The notes under the pieces: model-generated
Told to the model about the DNA's origin: nothing
The model's database searches: none
What the model saw: the letters and a program-made list of their open reading frames with translations, nothing else
IMG/VR virus record: IMGVR_UViG_3300045684_000013
Location: 1 to 64,000 of that record
Length of the DNA stretch: 64,000 bases
Origin: a virus
Direction: 5' to 3' (one strand)
Translations under genes and position numbers: made by a program
Shown: one piece after another, positions 25,435 through 33,051 of the stretch
Layout: each line of letters opens with the position of its first letter
How positions within the stretch are numbered: position 1 is the stretch's first letter

Positions 25435-27234
25435 ATGACTGAGCAGCTTATTTTATCAGATGGAATTGGCAAAGGGTGGCAAACAATTGACTTTGGTGGC
25501 CTGCTGGATTGGCAAAGAAATGACATCAGCCCTGTTGTCATTTCGGGTGGTGGCAAATTCAGGTTTCTGAATTTCGATGCATCCACTTTTGGTGGGCCTG
25601 CTTTGTTTGAAATCATGTTGCCACGGAAGCGGTCACGGCTTCCTGCCAATTGGGAACTTGAAATTGAATTTGAAAATATTAATGCAAAGTATGCTGAAGG
25701 TGTGGCACCAGCTGACTTTGATACCGTGCCAAGATTCTTCCAGTCAAACCACATTGGCCACACCACTGGCTTCAGGGTGAAAAATGTGAAAACATTTGGC
25801 CTGTCTGGTCTGATGATCAAGGGCGGATATGCAGGAAGGGCGCAAGATGGGAAAAAGGCCATTCATATTGATGGCTTGATTGAATACGACCCAAACCCTG
25901 ACATCTATGAAGCAGGTCAAATCATCACCTTTGAACAGGCTGTTGCAGGTGGAGGTGACGCAAATGGGCATGCAATTACACAATATGCTGCACTAAAAAA
26001 ATGGAATGATATTAAGCGAAGCAATGAATTTAGCAGGCATGCACTTGGTGTCAGAAATCTTCAGAACATCATCACGACACAGGAAGACGTGCTGATTGAA
26101 AATGTCATCATCAACACCATGCAGGGCAAGGCTGGTGATGAATTGCGTCAAAGGATCAGAATTTTTCACGATATGATGAACACTGTCTTGGCATCCATGC
26201 CAGAACTGGTCAAGCGTGATGCAGATGGCATTGTGCAGTCATCTGGCGCCGTGGTCAGGAATGTGGCTGTTGTTGGGCACGCAACACCTGAAGTGAGGCA
26301 AGACGGATGCCCTTTCCTGACAGATGCACTGTCATATCAGTGGGATGGTCAATATGTTGAATCAGGAGATGGCCAAGTGCTAAAATACGCGGCCAACACG
26401 CTTTTCAAAAATGTGCTGTCTATCAATGGGATGAATGTGACATTGCAGACTGCATCAAAAAATGCAAATTTTTACACTGATTCAAAGACGGTAGCTGGTG
26501 AAGATTTTTTTGGCACAGGTGTCAGAAGTCCATGGAATGGCACAGGTGCAGCACAGCAGTCAAAGCCAGTCAATGGCAGTGAAGGCTATTTGTCAGAATT
26601 CAGTAAATGCGAAGCATTTTACTTTAATACGCGGAAATATCCAGGAATTTATAATTTTGTGGATTGGGTGAATGGAAGGCAAACCAGAATAACACCTGAA
26701 GAATTTCCAGATGGCACGGGTGTTTGGCCATACAAGGGCGCAAGGGCCAATGTATGGAGAACTGGCACACCTGAAGACGTGCCAGCAGTCAGGGAAGAAT
26801 TTGCCAACTGGTTTGCTGAAATGCTGCCTGAAAATATGCGGGAATTTATGCCTTTTTCAAAATTCTTTGGAGTGGCAACAGGTGGAGGCACTGACCCTGA
26901 CCCTGACTGTGACTGTGACTGTGACTGTGACAAGCTGGCTGCTGAAGTCAAGGTTGTCACTGGTATGCTTGAAGCAGCAACAGAACATGTGAACACGCTG
27001 AAGGCCACAAATGCTGAACTGGCTGCTAAGAATGCAACCTTGGTGGCTGAAGTGAATGCAGCAGCAGTTGAAGCCAAGGCACTTCAGGCTAGTATCAATG
27101 CGCTAAAAATTGACAAAAAAGACCTGACATTGAAATTGGAAGCCATGACAGCCACTTATGAAAAACTGAAAGCAGGTGTACTGGCTTCACGTGATGAATT
27201 GAAACGATTATTGAATAATTTGCCCATTTCTTAG
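25435..27234 (+). CDS. Large fibre/spike-like protein with CDCDCDCD linker and coiled coil
   Basis: 599 aa from ATG 25435. The first ~480 residues are a beta-rich body with parallel-beta-helix flavour (repeated N/V/I strands: LIENVIINTM, AVVRNVAVVG, LFKNVLSING). Then a low-complexity linker DPDPDCDCDCDCDK encoded by a GACTGT repeat, followed by a C-terminal heptad coiled coil of about 90 residues that could trimerise it. Alternating Asp-Cys is very unusual and could form disulfide or metal cross-links. Likely an appendage or spike. Confidence 0.6.
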   Translation: MTEQLILSDGIGKGWQTIDFGGLLDWQRNDISPVVISGGGKFRFLNFDASTFGGPALFEIMLPRKRSRLPANWELEIEFENINAKYAEGVAPADFDTVPRFFQSNHIGHTTGFRVKNVKTFGLSGLMIKGGYAGRAQDGKKAIHIDGLIEYDPNPDIYEAGQIITFEQAVAGGGDANGHAITQYAALKKWNDIKRSNEFSRHALGVRNLQNIITTQEDVLIENVIINTMQGKAGDELRQRIRIFHDMMNTVLASMPELVKRDADGIVQSSGAVVRNVAVVGHATPEVRQDGCPFLTDALSYQWDGQYVESGDGQVLKYAANTLFKNVLSINGMNVTLQTASKNANFYTDSKTVAGEDFFGTGVRSPWNGTGAAQQSKPVNGSEGYLSEFSKCEAFYFNTRKYPGIYNFVDWVNGRQTRITPEEFPDGTGVWPYKGARANVWRTGTPEDVPAVREEFANWFAEMLPENMREFMPFSKFFGVATGGGTDPDPDCDCDCDCDKLAAEVKVVTGMLEAATEHVNTLKATNAELAAKNATLVAEVNAAAVEAKALQASINALKIDKKDLTLKLEAMTATYEKLKAGVLASRDELKRLLNNLPIS

Positions 27235-27259
27235 GGCAACTGCATCCACGTTCTTTTTT

Positions 27260-27289
27260 GGCTGGTCAGCGATGATCAGCCTTTTTTTT
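27260..27289 (+). terminator. Rho-independent terminator
   Basis: GGCTGGTCA and TGATCAGCC pair with one G-T wobble, followed by eight T that merge with the start of promoter repeat copy 3. It ends the fibre operon. Confidence 0.75.
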
Positions 27290-27362
27290 GCATTTATTTT
27301 CAAATATGTTTGCAAGCCTGAAACCTTTTTTGCATCTTTGAAGTGTTGGGCAATGAAGCTTG
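27282..27362 (+). promoter_or_regulatory. Dispersed promoter/5' UTR repeat, copy 3
   Basis: Plus-strand copy. TTTG at 27309-27312 lies 20 bases before CATCTTTG at 27333-27340, the spacing of Bacteroidota -33/-7 elements. It leads through the conserved UTR to the gene at 27394. Confidence 0.7.
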
Positions 27363-27393
27363 GCAGTTCATTCACATCAAATACATCAAAAAA

Positions 27394-27684
27394 ATGGAAA
27401 TCATTTTACAAATTATCATCAATGCCCTGCCTTGGATGCAAGCCAATTTTGAAAAAGAAAAAGCATCGTTCATGAAAAAGGAATTGGACGAAATGAAAAA
27501 GCTGTTCATTGATATTTCAGCCCTTGACAGTGAAGAAAAAGCCATCAAGTGGCTGGAATCAGAAGAAGCAAAAGAGATGAAAGCAGGTGGAAACCTTAGC
27601 CGGAAAATTCAAATCAGCTTCATTCTTGTGAAATACAAGATTGCACAAAAAAAAGTCAGCCAATTGGTTGACTTTTTTTTGTGA
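27394..27684 (+). CDS. Small helical protein behind promoter repeat
   Basis: 96 aa, start at ATG 27394 after the ATACATCAAAAAA leader of promoter copy 3. Helical and charged, with a short hydrophobic N-terminus (MEIILQIIINALPW). The last codons lie inside a terminator hairpin at 27655-27680. No function recognised. Confidence 0.6.
   Translation: MEIILQIIINALPWMQANFEKEKASFMKKELDEMKKLFIDISALDSEEKAIKWLESEEAKEMKAGGNLSRKIQISFILVKYKIAQKKVSQLVDFFL
27655..27680 (+). terminator. Terminator overlapping gene end
   Basis: GTCAGCC and GGTTGAC form a stem around AATT (one wobble pair), followed by eight T. The stem and T-run encode the last residues of the 27394 gene. Confidence 0.7.
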
Positions 27685-27702
27685 ACTGGTTTTTGCAATT
27701 TT

Positions 27703-27710
27703 CGTATATT
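27703..27710 (+). promoter_or_regulatory. Candidate promoter, CGTATATT class
   Basis: CGTATATTGG followed by GAAAC and CAACATCAATAT, matching the downstream layout of the motifs at 34766 and 43839. It precedes the membrane-protein gene at 27750. The A-tract is replaced by a T-tract here. Confidence 0.4.
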
Positions 27711-27749
27711 GGAAGAAACTTTTTTCTCGTCAACATCAATATCATTCAA

Positions 27750-28649
27750 ATGAATCAAAAAACACTTCTTTCTGCATTCATTGCTGCCCTGTCAGCGGCT
27801 GCAATTGTGTCTGCCCTTCTTTATGTTGTGCCACTGATTGATGGCCAAGGTGGCCAGCAGACAGCATCAACATCAAAGATTGTGGCTTCATTCTTCTTCA
27901 TTATGGTTGTGGAGGCATTGAGGGCCATTTTTGTGATTTCAAACACATATATCAGAAGAATCAGCAAAACATGGGGAATTGCCATGATTTTCATGTCATT
28001 ACTTGTCACGGCTGGTTTTGCCGTGGCCATCTGGCACGCTTATGGCAAAAATCCACAAAATGAATTCTTTTTCTGGATTGGCCAGATATACAATGTTTTG
28101 ATTTTGGCTTCTGAATGGTCAGTTGGAACTGTTGTGACTGGTCTGGCCATCAAGTGGAAAGACCTTGAAGAAGATTTCAAGAATGTTGATTCATTGAAAT
28201 ATGACATTTACGCTGAAACAGGTGGCACGGCTGGCCTGATTGATTGGCAGAAAATGCCTGAAATTCTTTGGCCATTGCAGGATGTCATGAAGGGTGTGCA
28301 TTCATTTATAGACGTTTTACAAAAAGGCAGTCAGGGCCATTCAGAACAGGCAGCCAGCTGGCAAAAAAAGTTTGAAAATCTTCAGGTCTCCACGTCTGGC
28401 AAGGTCAAAATATTTGAATTTGCAGCAAACATGTGGGCATTGTCTGGCAACAGTAGGCGTGACTATGTGGTGTTTTGTGGAGGCATAGACAATTCAGGTG
28501 ATTGCAAGCCATTTGAAACTTCAAGAAATAACAAACAGGCCACCTGCCCGGGCTGTGGCAAGCATCATGACCGGGAAAGGGCACAGGAAGCCTTTCAGCA
28601 GATCACTGGTGCCATGTATTCAGATGGTGGTGCAAGTGTGTCAAAATAG
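27750..28649 (+). CDS. Multi-pass membrane protein with zinc ribbon
   Basis: 299 aa from ATG 27750. Four hydrophobic segments are visible in the first ~155 residues. The C-terminal cytoplasmic-type domain ends with a Cys-rich zinc-binding motif (CGGIDNSGDC...CPGCGKHH). Followed by two more membrane-protein genes, so the operon 27750-30112 may build a membrane complex. Function unknown; possible roles include superinfection exclusion or lysis control. Confidence 0.6.
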   Translation: MNQKTLLSAFIAALSAAAIVSALLYVVPLIDGQGGQQTASTSKIVASFFFIMVVEALRAIFVISNTYIRRISKTWGIAMIFMSLLVTAGFAVAIWHAYGKNPQNEFFFWIGQIYNVLILASEWSVGTVVTGLAIKWKDLEEDFKNVDSLKYDIYAETGGTAGLIDWQKMPEILWPLQDVMKGVHSFIDVLQKGSQGHSEQAASWQKKFENLQVSTSGKVKIFEFAANMWALSGNSRRDYVVFCGGIDNSGDCKPFETSRNNKQATCPGCGKHHDRERAQEAFQQITGAMYSDGGASVSK

Positions 28650-28717
28650 GAAACAATTCAACACGGGCCTTTTGTGGGCCTTATATAGCAAGTCAAACAT
28701 TTTAAAACAGAAGCAAA

Positions 28718-29425
28718 ATGGAAGAATCAAGTTTGTTTAGGCATGAAGCAGATGATTGTGGCAATCATCATTTTTGGTTGAAGGAAGAACATGTCAGTGG
28801 TGGCACCAACTGGCTTGGTCTGATTAAGGCTTTTTTTGCTGTTGGTGTCATTGCCATGGTGCTTCGTGCCACCAATGGAATATGGGCAAAGCCACCAGCT
28901 GCTGACATGGGCTTCAGGGTGGTCAGGCCATCCATCTGGCCACAGGTGTTTGCTGTTGTGGCTGGTGTGGTATTGACTGTCATTGCCCTGATGTTTGTGG
29001 GATGGCAGATATATCTACTGACAAGGGATGGCAAAAAATATTGGGCCTTCAGGGTAGCCAAGTGGTCAGCAAAAAAACTGTCAGTCATACTGGCATTTGG
29101 CTGGTCAGGTGTTAGTCATGTTGGTGCAAAGCTTAGTCAGGGCACTGTCATTGCTGGTCAGGTGTCAGTCAAGGTCAGTCAGGTGTTGGTCATGGTGGTT
29201 AGCAAGGCTGCTTCAAGGCTTGTGGAGGTGATCAAAACCAGCACAGCGCATAAAAGCCAACCAATGCCAAAAAAACCTGCCAGTCATGTTCAGTCATCTG
29301 GTGTGGCATTGATCAATGGTGAAGTCATACCAAAAGAATTGACACAGCTGGCCATGATGCTTCAGGATGTGAAAGCCACGGGGAACAAGGTCAGAATTGA
29401 TGCAAGCAGGATCAATGAAAACTGA
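28718..29425 (+). CDS. Membrane protein, unknown
   Basis: 235 aa. Two strong membrane helices (GLIKAFFAVGVIAMVL at about 34-49 and QVFAVVAGVVLTVIALMFV at about 77-95), then a long Ser/Val-rich region with many GTCAGT-type DNA repeats and a polar C-terminus. Overlaps the next small gene by 11 bases. Confidence 0.6.
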   Translation: MEESSLFRHEADDCGNHHFWLKEEHVSGGTNWLGLIKAFFAVGVIAMVLRATNGIWAKPPAADMGFRVVRPSIWPQVFAVVAGVVLTVIALMFVGWQIYLLTRDGKKYWAFRVAKWSAKKLSVILAFGWSGVSHVGAKLSQGTVIAGQVSVKVSQVLVMVVSKAASRLVEVIKTSTAHKSQPMPKKPASHVQSSGVALINGEVIPKELTQLAMMLQDVKATGNKVRIDASRINEN

Positions 29426-29543
29426 AACAAAAATCAGCAGCAGGCTGGCCAGATTGGTGGCCATCCTGCTGCTGCCATTGATGGCTGTGTGCCTGATGGT
29501 AATTGTCATCGTTACGAAGTGGGATGAACGCGAAAAGGAATAA
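29415..29543 (+). CDS. 42-aa single-pass membrane protein
   Basis: Starts at ATG 29415 inside the end of the previous gene and ends TAA at 29543, six bases before the next ATG. One long hydrophobic helix (LVAILLLPLMAVCLMVIVIV) followed by a charged tail KWDEREKE. Its coding sequence contains an unusually long inverted repeat at 29435-29474. Tight packing supports it as real. Confidence 0.55.
   Translation: MKTETKISSRLARLVAILLLPLMAVCLMVIVIVTKWDEREKE
29435..29474 (+). other. 17-bp inverted repeat inside small membrane gene
   Basis: Left arm CAGCAGCAGGCTGGCCA and right arm TGGCCATCCTGCTGCTG pair with one mismatch around a 6-base loop. No T-run follows, so it is not a simple terminator; it could control expression of the downstream membrane genes. 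Confidence 0.6.
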
Positions 29544-29548
29544 AAAAA

Positions 29549-30112
29549 ATGCCTTATAAAGTATCAATAACAGAAGCAATTGGCAGGGAAAAGTCACGGG
29601 CACTGAAAAAGGCTGTGGCTTATGTATTGACATTCTGTGGCCTGTATGCATTGGCAGGAACTGTCTTTTTATCATGGGCACTTTTCAAAAATTATTTCTG
29701 TCTTGAATGTCAGGGCCAGTTTGAAAGCAGGATTTCAATTTGGTATCTGGTTGCAGTTGGCCTTGGTGTCATATTGGCACGAATGGGCTATAAATACATA
29801 AAGAGAACAGAAGCATACAAGGCGGCCATTGAAGCCTTGAAGCGTGCTGGAAGCCCTGAAGCCTTTGGTGATGAATCAGGGTTTGGCTCTGATGATGAAG
29901 TTGAAAGAATGCTGATGCAAATGGGCATTGACAATGTGAGGCCACCAAGAGCAGAAAAAATTCAAAAAGTTGTTGATGAAGGCAAGCTGTCATCATTTGA
30001 AGTTGCAATGCATGAAACAATGGAAGTGCAGCAGCGTGAAATCAAGATTCTGAAGGAAATGATTAACAGGATGCGCGGCTTGAATGCTGATGGAACTGAA
30101 AAAGAAGATTGA
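29549..30112 (+). CDS. Two-helix membrane protein, unknown
   Basis: 187 aa. Two membrane segments (about residues 21-45 and 63-80) separated by a short loop with CLEC, then a long helical cytoplasmic tail ending NRMRGLNADG. The third membrane protein in this operon. No family recognised. Confidence 0.6.
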   Translation: MPYKVSITEAIGREKSRALKKAVAYVLTFCGLYALAGTVFLSWALFKNYFCLECQGQFESRISIWYLVAVGLGVILARMGYKYIKRTEAYKAAIEALKRAGSPEAFGDESGFGSDDEVERMLMQMGIDNVRPPRAEKIQKVVDEGKLSSFEVAMHETMEVQQREIKILKEMINRMRGLNADGTEKED

Positions 30113-30194
30113 CAGAACACGTGCTATTGTTCGGAGAACATCAACACAGAACATGGTCAGAATGATCAGATTTGCAGTAAAATGCCAGCAGTGA
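30090..30194 (+). CDS. 34-aa very basic peptide
   Basis: MELKKKIDRTRAIVRRT continuing to TGA 30194. ATG 30090 overlaps the previous gene. Strong positive charge suggests nucleic-acid or membrane contact. Kept because it fills the only gap in a tightly packed operon; otherwise weak. Confidence 0.35.
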   Translation: MELKKKIDRTRAIVRRTSTQNMVRMIRFAVKCQQ

Positions 30195-30511
30195 GCAGGC
30201 AGCATCAAAGCCAAGCGAACATGCAGAACAAACAGAACACTGATTTTTTCCTTATTTTTTTACAGAATGACAGAATGTGCAGAATCACAGTGTCACAGAT
30301 GCCTGATGACATGCCTGATGCTGAATTTGTGATTGGGCCAAGGGTGCCATTTTCCAGCAGGGCAGCAGCACAAAGGAAACGTGAAAGGGCATACAAATTG
30401 GCACTGGATGAAGGTGTGACAGGTGGCTGGTTTGAAATGTCAAAACAGGCATTTTCCAGCTTGATTGCATTGACCGTGGAGGACTGCCAGACGGTGACAG
30501 AACTGAATTAA
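30182..30511 (+). CDS. Hypothetical protein
   Basis: Up to 109 aa; the start could be ATG 30182 (overlapping), 30221 or 30275. The last 75 residues are the convincing part: an acidic stretch (MPDDMPDAEFVIGPRVPF) then a basic helix (RAAAQRKRERAYKLALDEG). No function recognised. Confidence 0.5.
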   Translation: MPAVSRQHQSQANMQNKQNTDFFLIFLQNDRMCRITVSQMPDDMPDAEFVIGPRVPFSSRAAAQRKRERAYKLALDEGVTGGWFEMSKQAFSSLIALTVEDCQTVTELN

Positions 30512-30531
30512 ATTTTTGCCGTATTTTAGGC

Positions 30532-31161
30532 ATGGCATCAACTAAAAACATAGTTCAGAAAGGTTGGGTATATTTCATGGTTGATGAACCTTGGCTGATG
30601 ATCATTGCCCGAACTATTTTTCAGGGTGCCTTCAAGGTCAAAATTGGATATACAACCAGCCTGCTTGACAGACGTGGCCAGCATCAGACTGGCAACAGCA
30701 GGCGAATTTGGGACATCATCAGGCCACTGAAATTCAGAAGGGCATCAGCAGCCAAGAAATTTGAAACAGTGTGTCACAGGATAGTTGGGCAGGCCAGCAG
30801 GGTGCATGAAGCTGGCAATGGGCAAGAATGGTATTGGTGCAGCTGGCTGATGCTTTTCAGGCTTCAAGTCATTCACGGTAAAATGCACAGAAGAAGTGGG
30901 CCATTGTTGATTGCGTTCATTGCTGCATTTTTCAGGTTTGTCAGAAGAATTCTGGCCTTTATGATAAACATTCCTTTATGGTTTATCGTTTTTGTACTGT
31001 TGGGTATAAAAAATGCACTTCATTTTGGGGGAATGCTTTCAGATTTCATTTATAAGCCATTCCAGCCATACAACAGGAAATTCCTGCAATGGGTTGCAGG
31101 CGAAAGTAAAAAAGAAAATTCAGGCCTGTGTGTGCAGGCATCCCGCGTTTGCACTGCCTGA
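30532..31161 (+). CDS. T5orf172 / GIY-YIG-like domain fused to membrane anchor
   Basis: 209 aa. Residues about 10-105 match the T5orf172 variant of the GIY-YIG nuclease fold: WVYFMVDE, KVKIGYT at 35-41, R47/R48, HQTGN, E78 and the terminal NGQEWYW. Residues about 123-165 add two hydrophobic helices (PLLIAFIAAFFRFV, IPLWFIVFVLLGI). The predicted result is a DNA-binding or nuclease domain held at the membrane. It is preceded by CGTATTTT (30520-30527) and followed by a strong terminator. Activity is unproven; the membrane anchor would suit action on incoming DNA. Confidence 0.7.
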   Translation: MASTKNIVQKGWVYFMVDEPWLMIIARTIFQGAFKVKIGYTTSLLDRRGQHQTGNSRRIWDIIRPLKFRRASAAKKFETVCHRIVGQASRVHEAGNGQEWYWCSWLMLFRLQVIHGKMHRRSGPLLIAFIAAFFRFVRRILAFMINIPLWFIVFVLLGIKNALHFGGMLSDFIYKPFQPYNRKFLQWVAGESKKENSGLCVQASRVCTA

Positions 31162-31182
31162 TTCTGATGTTGATGTTTTTGA

Positions 31183-31220
31183 AAAACAGGTTGCATTTAT
31201 GCAACCTGTTTTGTTTTTTG
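31183..31220 (+). terminator. Strong rho-independent terminator
   Basis: AAAACAGGTTGCA and TGCAACCTGTTTT form a perfect 13-bp stem with a 4-base loop, followed by a T-rich run. Confidence 0.85.
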
Positions 31221-31260
31221 CCGTTCAGTTTATTATCATCAATGAAACTAAAAAAAACAA

Positions 31261-31617
31261 ATGGGATTGACTAAGACAGACAAGCAGCCAAGCATTCATG
31301 CATTCTTCAAAGACCTTCAAAAATTCAATGAAGAAATTGGCATCAGTTCACACAAGCAAATGATTTTGCTTTCTTATGTTTATGAAAATGACCTTGAATC
31401 ATTCACACCTTCTGACCTGATTTATTGGACAGGCATGCCAAAGGTGACCACATACAGATTCTGTCAGAATTTCTGTGACAATGGGCTTTTTACAGACCTT
31501 GGCAAAAAGGTCAGCAAGCCTGTCACCACTGGTATTGACAACAGAAGCAGGCTGCTAAGGGTGGACAAGAAAAGCAAGGTTTGGAAAAGTTTCAAAGCAC
31601 TTGCATTGTCAATGTAG
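31261..31617 (+). CDS. Winged-helix DNA-binding protein
   Basis: 118 aa. The segment HKQMILLSYVYENDLESFTPSDLIYWTGMPKV... followed by a basic wing (RSRLLRVDKKSKVW) is a MarR/initiator-type winged helix. It has its own transcript start after a terminator and lies upstream of the nuclease and replication genes, so it may be the main phage regulator. Target unknown. Confidence 0.65.
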   Translation: MGLTKTDKQPSIHAFFKDLQKFNEEIGISSHKQMILLSYVYENDLESFTPSDLIYWTGMPKVTTYRFCQNFCDNGLFTDLGKKVSKPVTTGIDNRSRLLRVDKKSKVWKSFKALALSM

Positions 31618-31639
31618 TATCAACATCAGCATCACATCA

Positions 31640-32245
31640 ATGGTTTATTTATTTCACTTTGATTCAAAGCTGTCACATGCACAGCATTACTGTGGATATA
31701 CAGAATCCTTCAGGGCTGATGACAGGCTTGAACAGCACATGAATGGCACTGGTGCAAAGATCATGAAGGCAGTGGCTGAAGCCAGCATCAGTTGGCTGAT
31801 TGCACGTATCTGGCCACATGGTGACAGGGATTTTGAAAGACATCTAAAGAACAGTAAAAATCTGAAAAGGGTTTGCCCTGTTTGCAATCCTAATGGATGG
31901 CGCACCAGCCAAGAAAAATCATATCAATCCTGTTTGCAAAGACGTGCAGAACGTCTTCAGATTGGGCTAAAAAGGCAGCCAATTACAAAAAACAGCAGGC
32001 TTGCAATTGGCTGGTTTGGCATTCCTGCCATGCCCGCCAGTAAATCAACAAAGACACACATTGTTGATTCAAAAGGAAGGCCACTGTGTGGATGCAGAAT
32101 CAGTGTTGCCAAGTCCTTCCAGTGGTGCCAAACATTTCTAATGAAGGATGTGGCCAGCAGAACCATTGCAGCTGAATGCAGGAAATGTGAACAATCATTG
32201 TCAAAACTTAGAAAAATCAACAACATCCGATCATGGGAAGATTAA
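31640..32245 (+). CDS. GIY-YIG nuclease-family protein
   Basis: 201 aa from ATG 31640 after a leader with repeated ATCAACATCAGCATCACATC. Motifs: VYLFHF at 2-7, HYCGYT at 16-21, R29, GTGAKIM at 37-43, E66 in FERHLK, and CPVC at 79-82. These match a phage/actinobacterial GIY-YIG family that reads HYxGWT..RL..H..G.GA. The C-terminal half is basic with more Cys pairs. It may cut DNA at junctions or be an anti-host nuclease. Overlaps the next gene. Confidence 0.75.
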   Translation: MVYLFHFDSKLSHAQHYCGYTESFRADDRLEQHMNGTGAKIMKAVAEASISWLIARIWPHGDRDFERHLKNSKNLKRVCPVCNPNGWRTSQEKSYQSCLQRRAERLQIGLKRQPITKNSRLAIGWFGIPAMPASKSTKTHIVDSKGRPLCGCRISVAKSFQWCQTFLMKDVASRTIAAECRKCEQSLSKLRKINNIRSWED

Positions 32246-33051
32246 AAACTGAAACAATAGTCAGACACAGTGCTGACATGAAGGAATTTATGAAAGTCAG
32301 TTTCACTGTGAACGTCACCACGGAAGGCCAGTTCAGCACAACGCTGAAGCCAGAAGATGTGGACACCATTGAAGCTGCTGGTGTCAGCCTTGAACACCAC
32401 AGAAACAGAATGAACAACAAAGGATTCTTTGATGCGCCAACACTGTCAGCTTTGAATTTACAGGTGGCTGAAGTGCTGGATGAATGTTTGTCACGTGTGC
32501 TGGAATCAGAAGTCATCATCATCAGGTATGCCATCAGATCCACATGCAGTTTTGGCCTGACAGTTGATGGTGAAATAATACCCAATTTGAACTGGGAGAC
32601 TGATGGTGAAGTTGATCAGCAGAAAGGCTGGCAGGACGGAAGCCACAGCACACATTCTGCCAGTCCTGCTGCAACTGGTGTTCTGTTTTATGCAAAGCCA
32701 TTTGTAAAAAGATCATTCAGATATAAGTCTGGTGACGTTCGTGTGGAATATGGCAATATTGAAGAATGGGATCATCACGGAAACACAGAAACACCAACAG
32801 ATGAAACCAATTACAATCTTCGCTATTTGGACACCATTGCAGCCACTGTTCCACCTTCTGGATATAAGGTCAGAACCGTTGAAATGGACTACAACGAAGA
32901 CCGTGCAGCCTTCTTTGTCAAGCTTTACAAAGGCCTGTGCAAATTGGCTTTCATGCTTGGAACCTTGCATGATAAAGACAAGATGATACAGATGATTGAA
33001 TCTGGTGGCCAGTTATTTTTGACAGCACCTCCAAATCAAATCGAAGAATGA
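32233..33051 (+). CDS. Hypothetical protein coupled to helicase
   Basis: 272 aa. Soluble, beta-rich and acidic, with a Ser/His/Gly stretch (DGSHSTHSASPAATG). It overlaps the upstream nuclease gene by 13 bases and the helicase gene by ATGA, so it probably works with the recombination/replication genes. Not recognised. Confidence 0.6.
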   Translation: MGRLKTETIVRHSADMKEFMKVSFTVNVTTEGQFSTTLKPEDVDTIEAAGVSLEHHRNRMNNKGFFDAPTLSALNLQVAEVLDECLSRVLESEVIIIRYAIRSTCSFGLTVDGEIIPNLNWETDGEVDQQKGWQDGSHSTHSASPAATGVLFYAKPFVKRSFRYKSGDVRVEYGNIEEWDHHGNTETPTDETNYNLRYLDTIAATVPPSGYKVRTVEMDYNEDRAAFFVKLYKGLCKLAFMLGTLHDKDKMIQMIESGGQLFLTAPPNQIEE

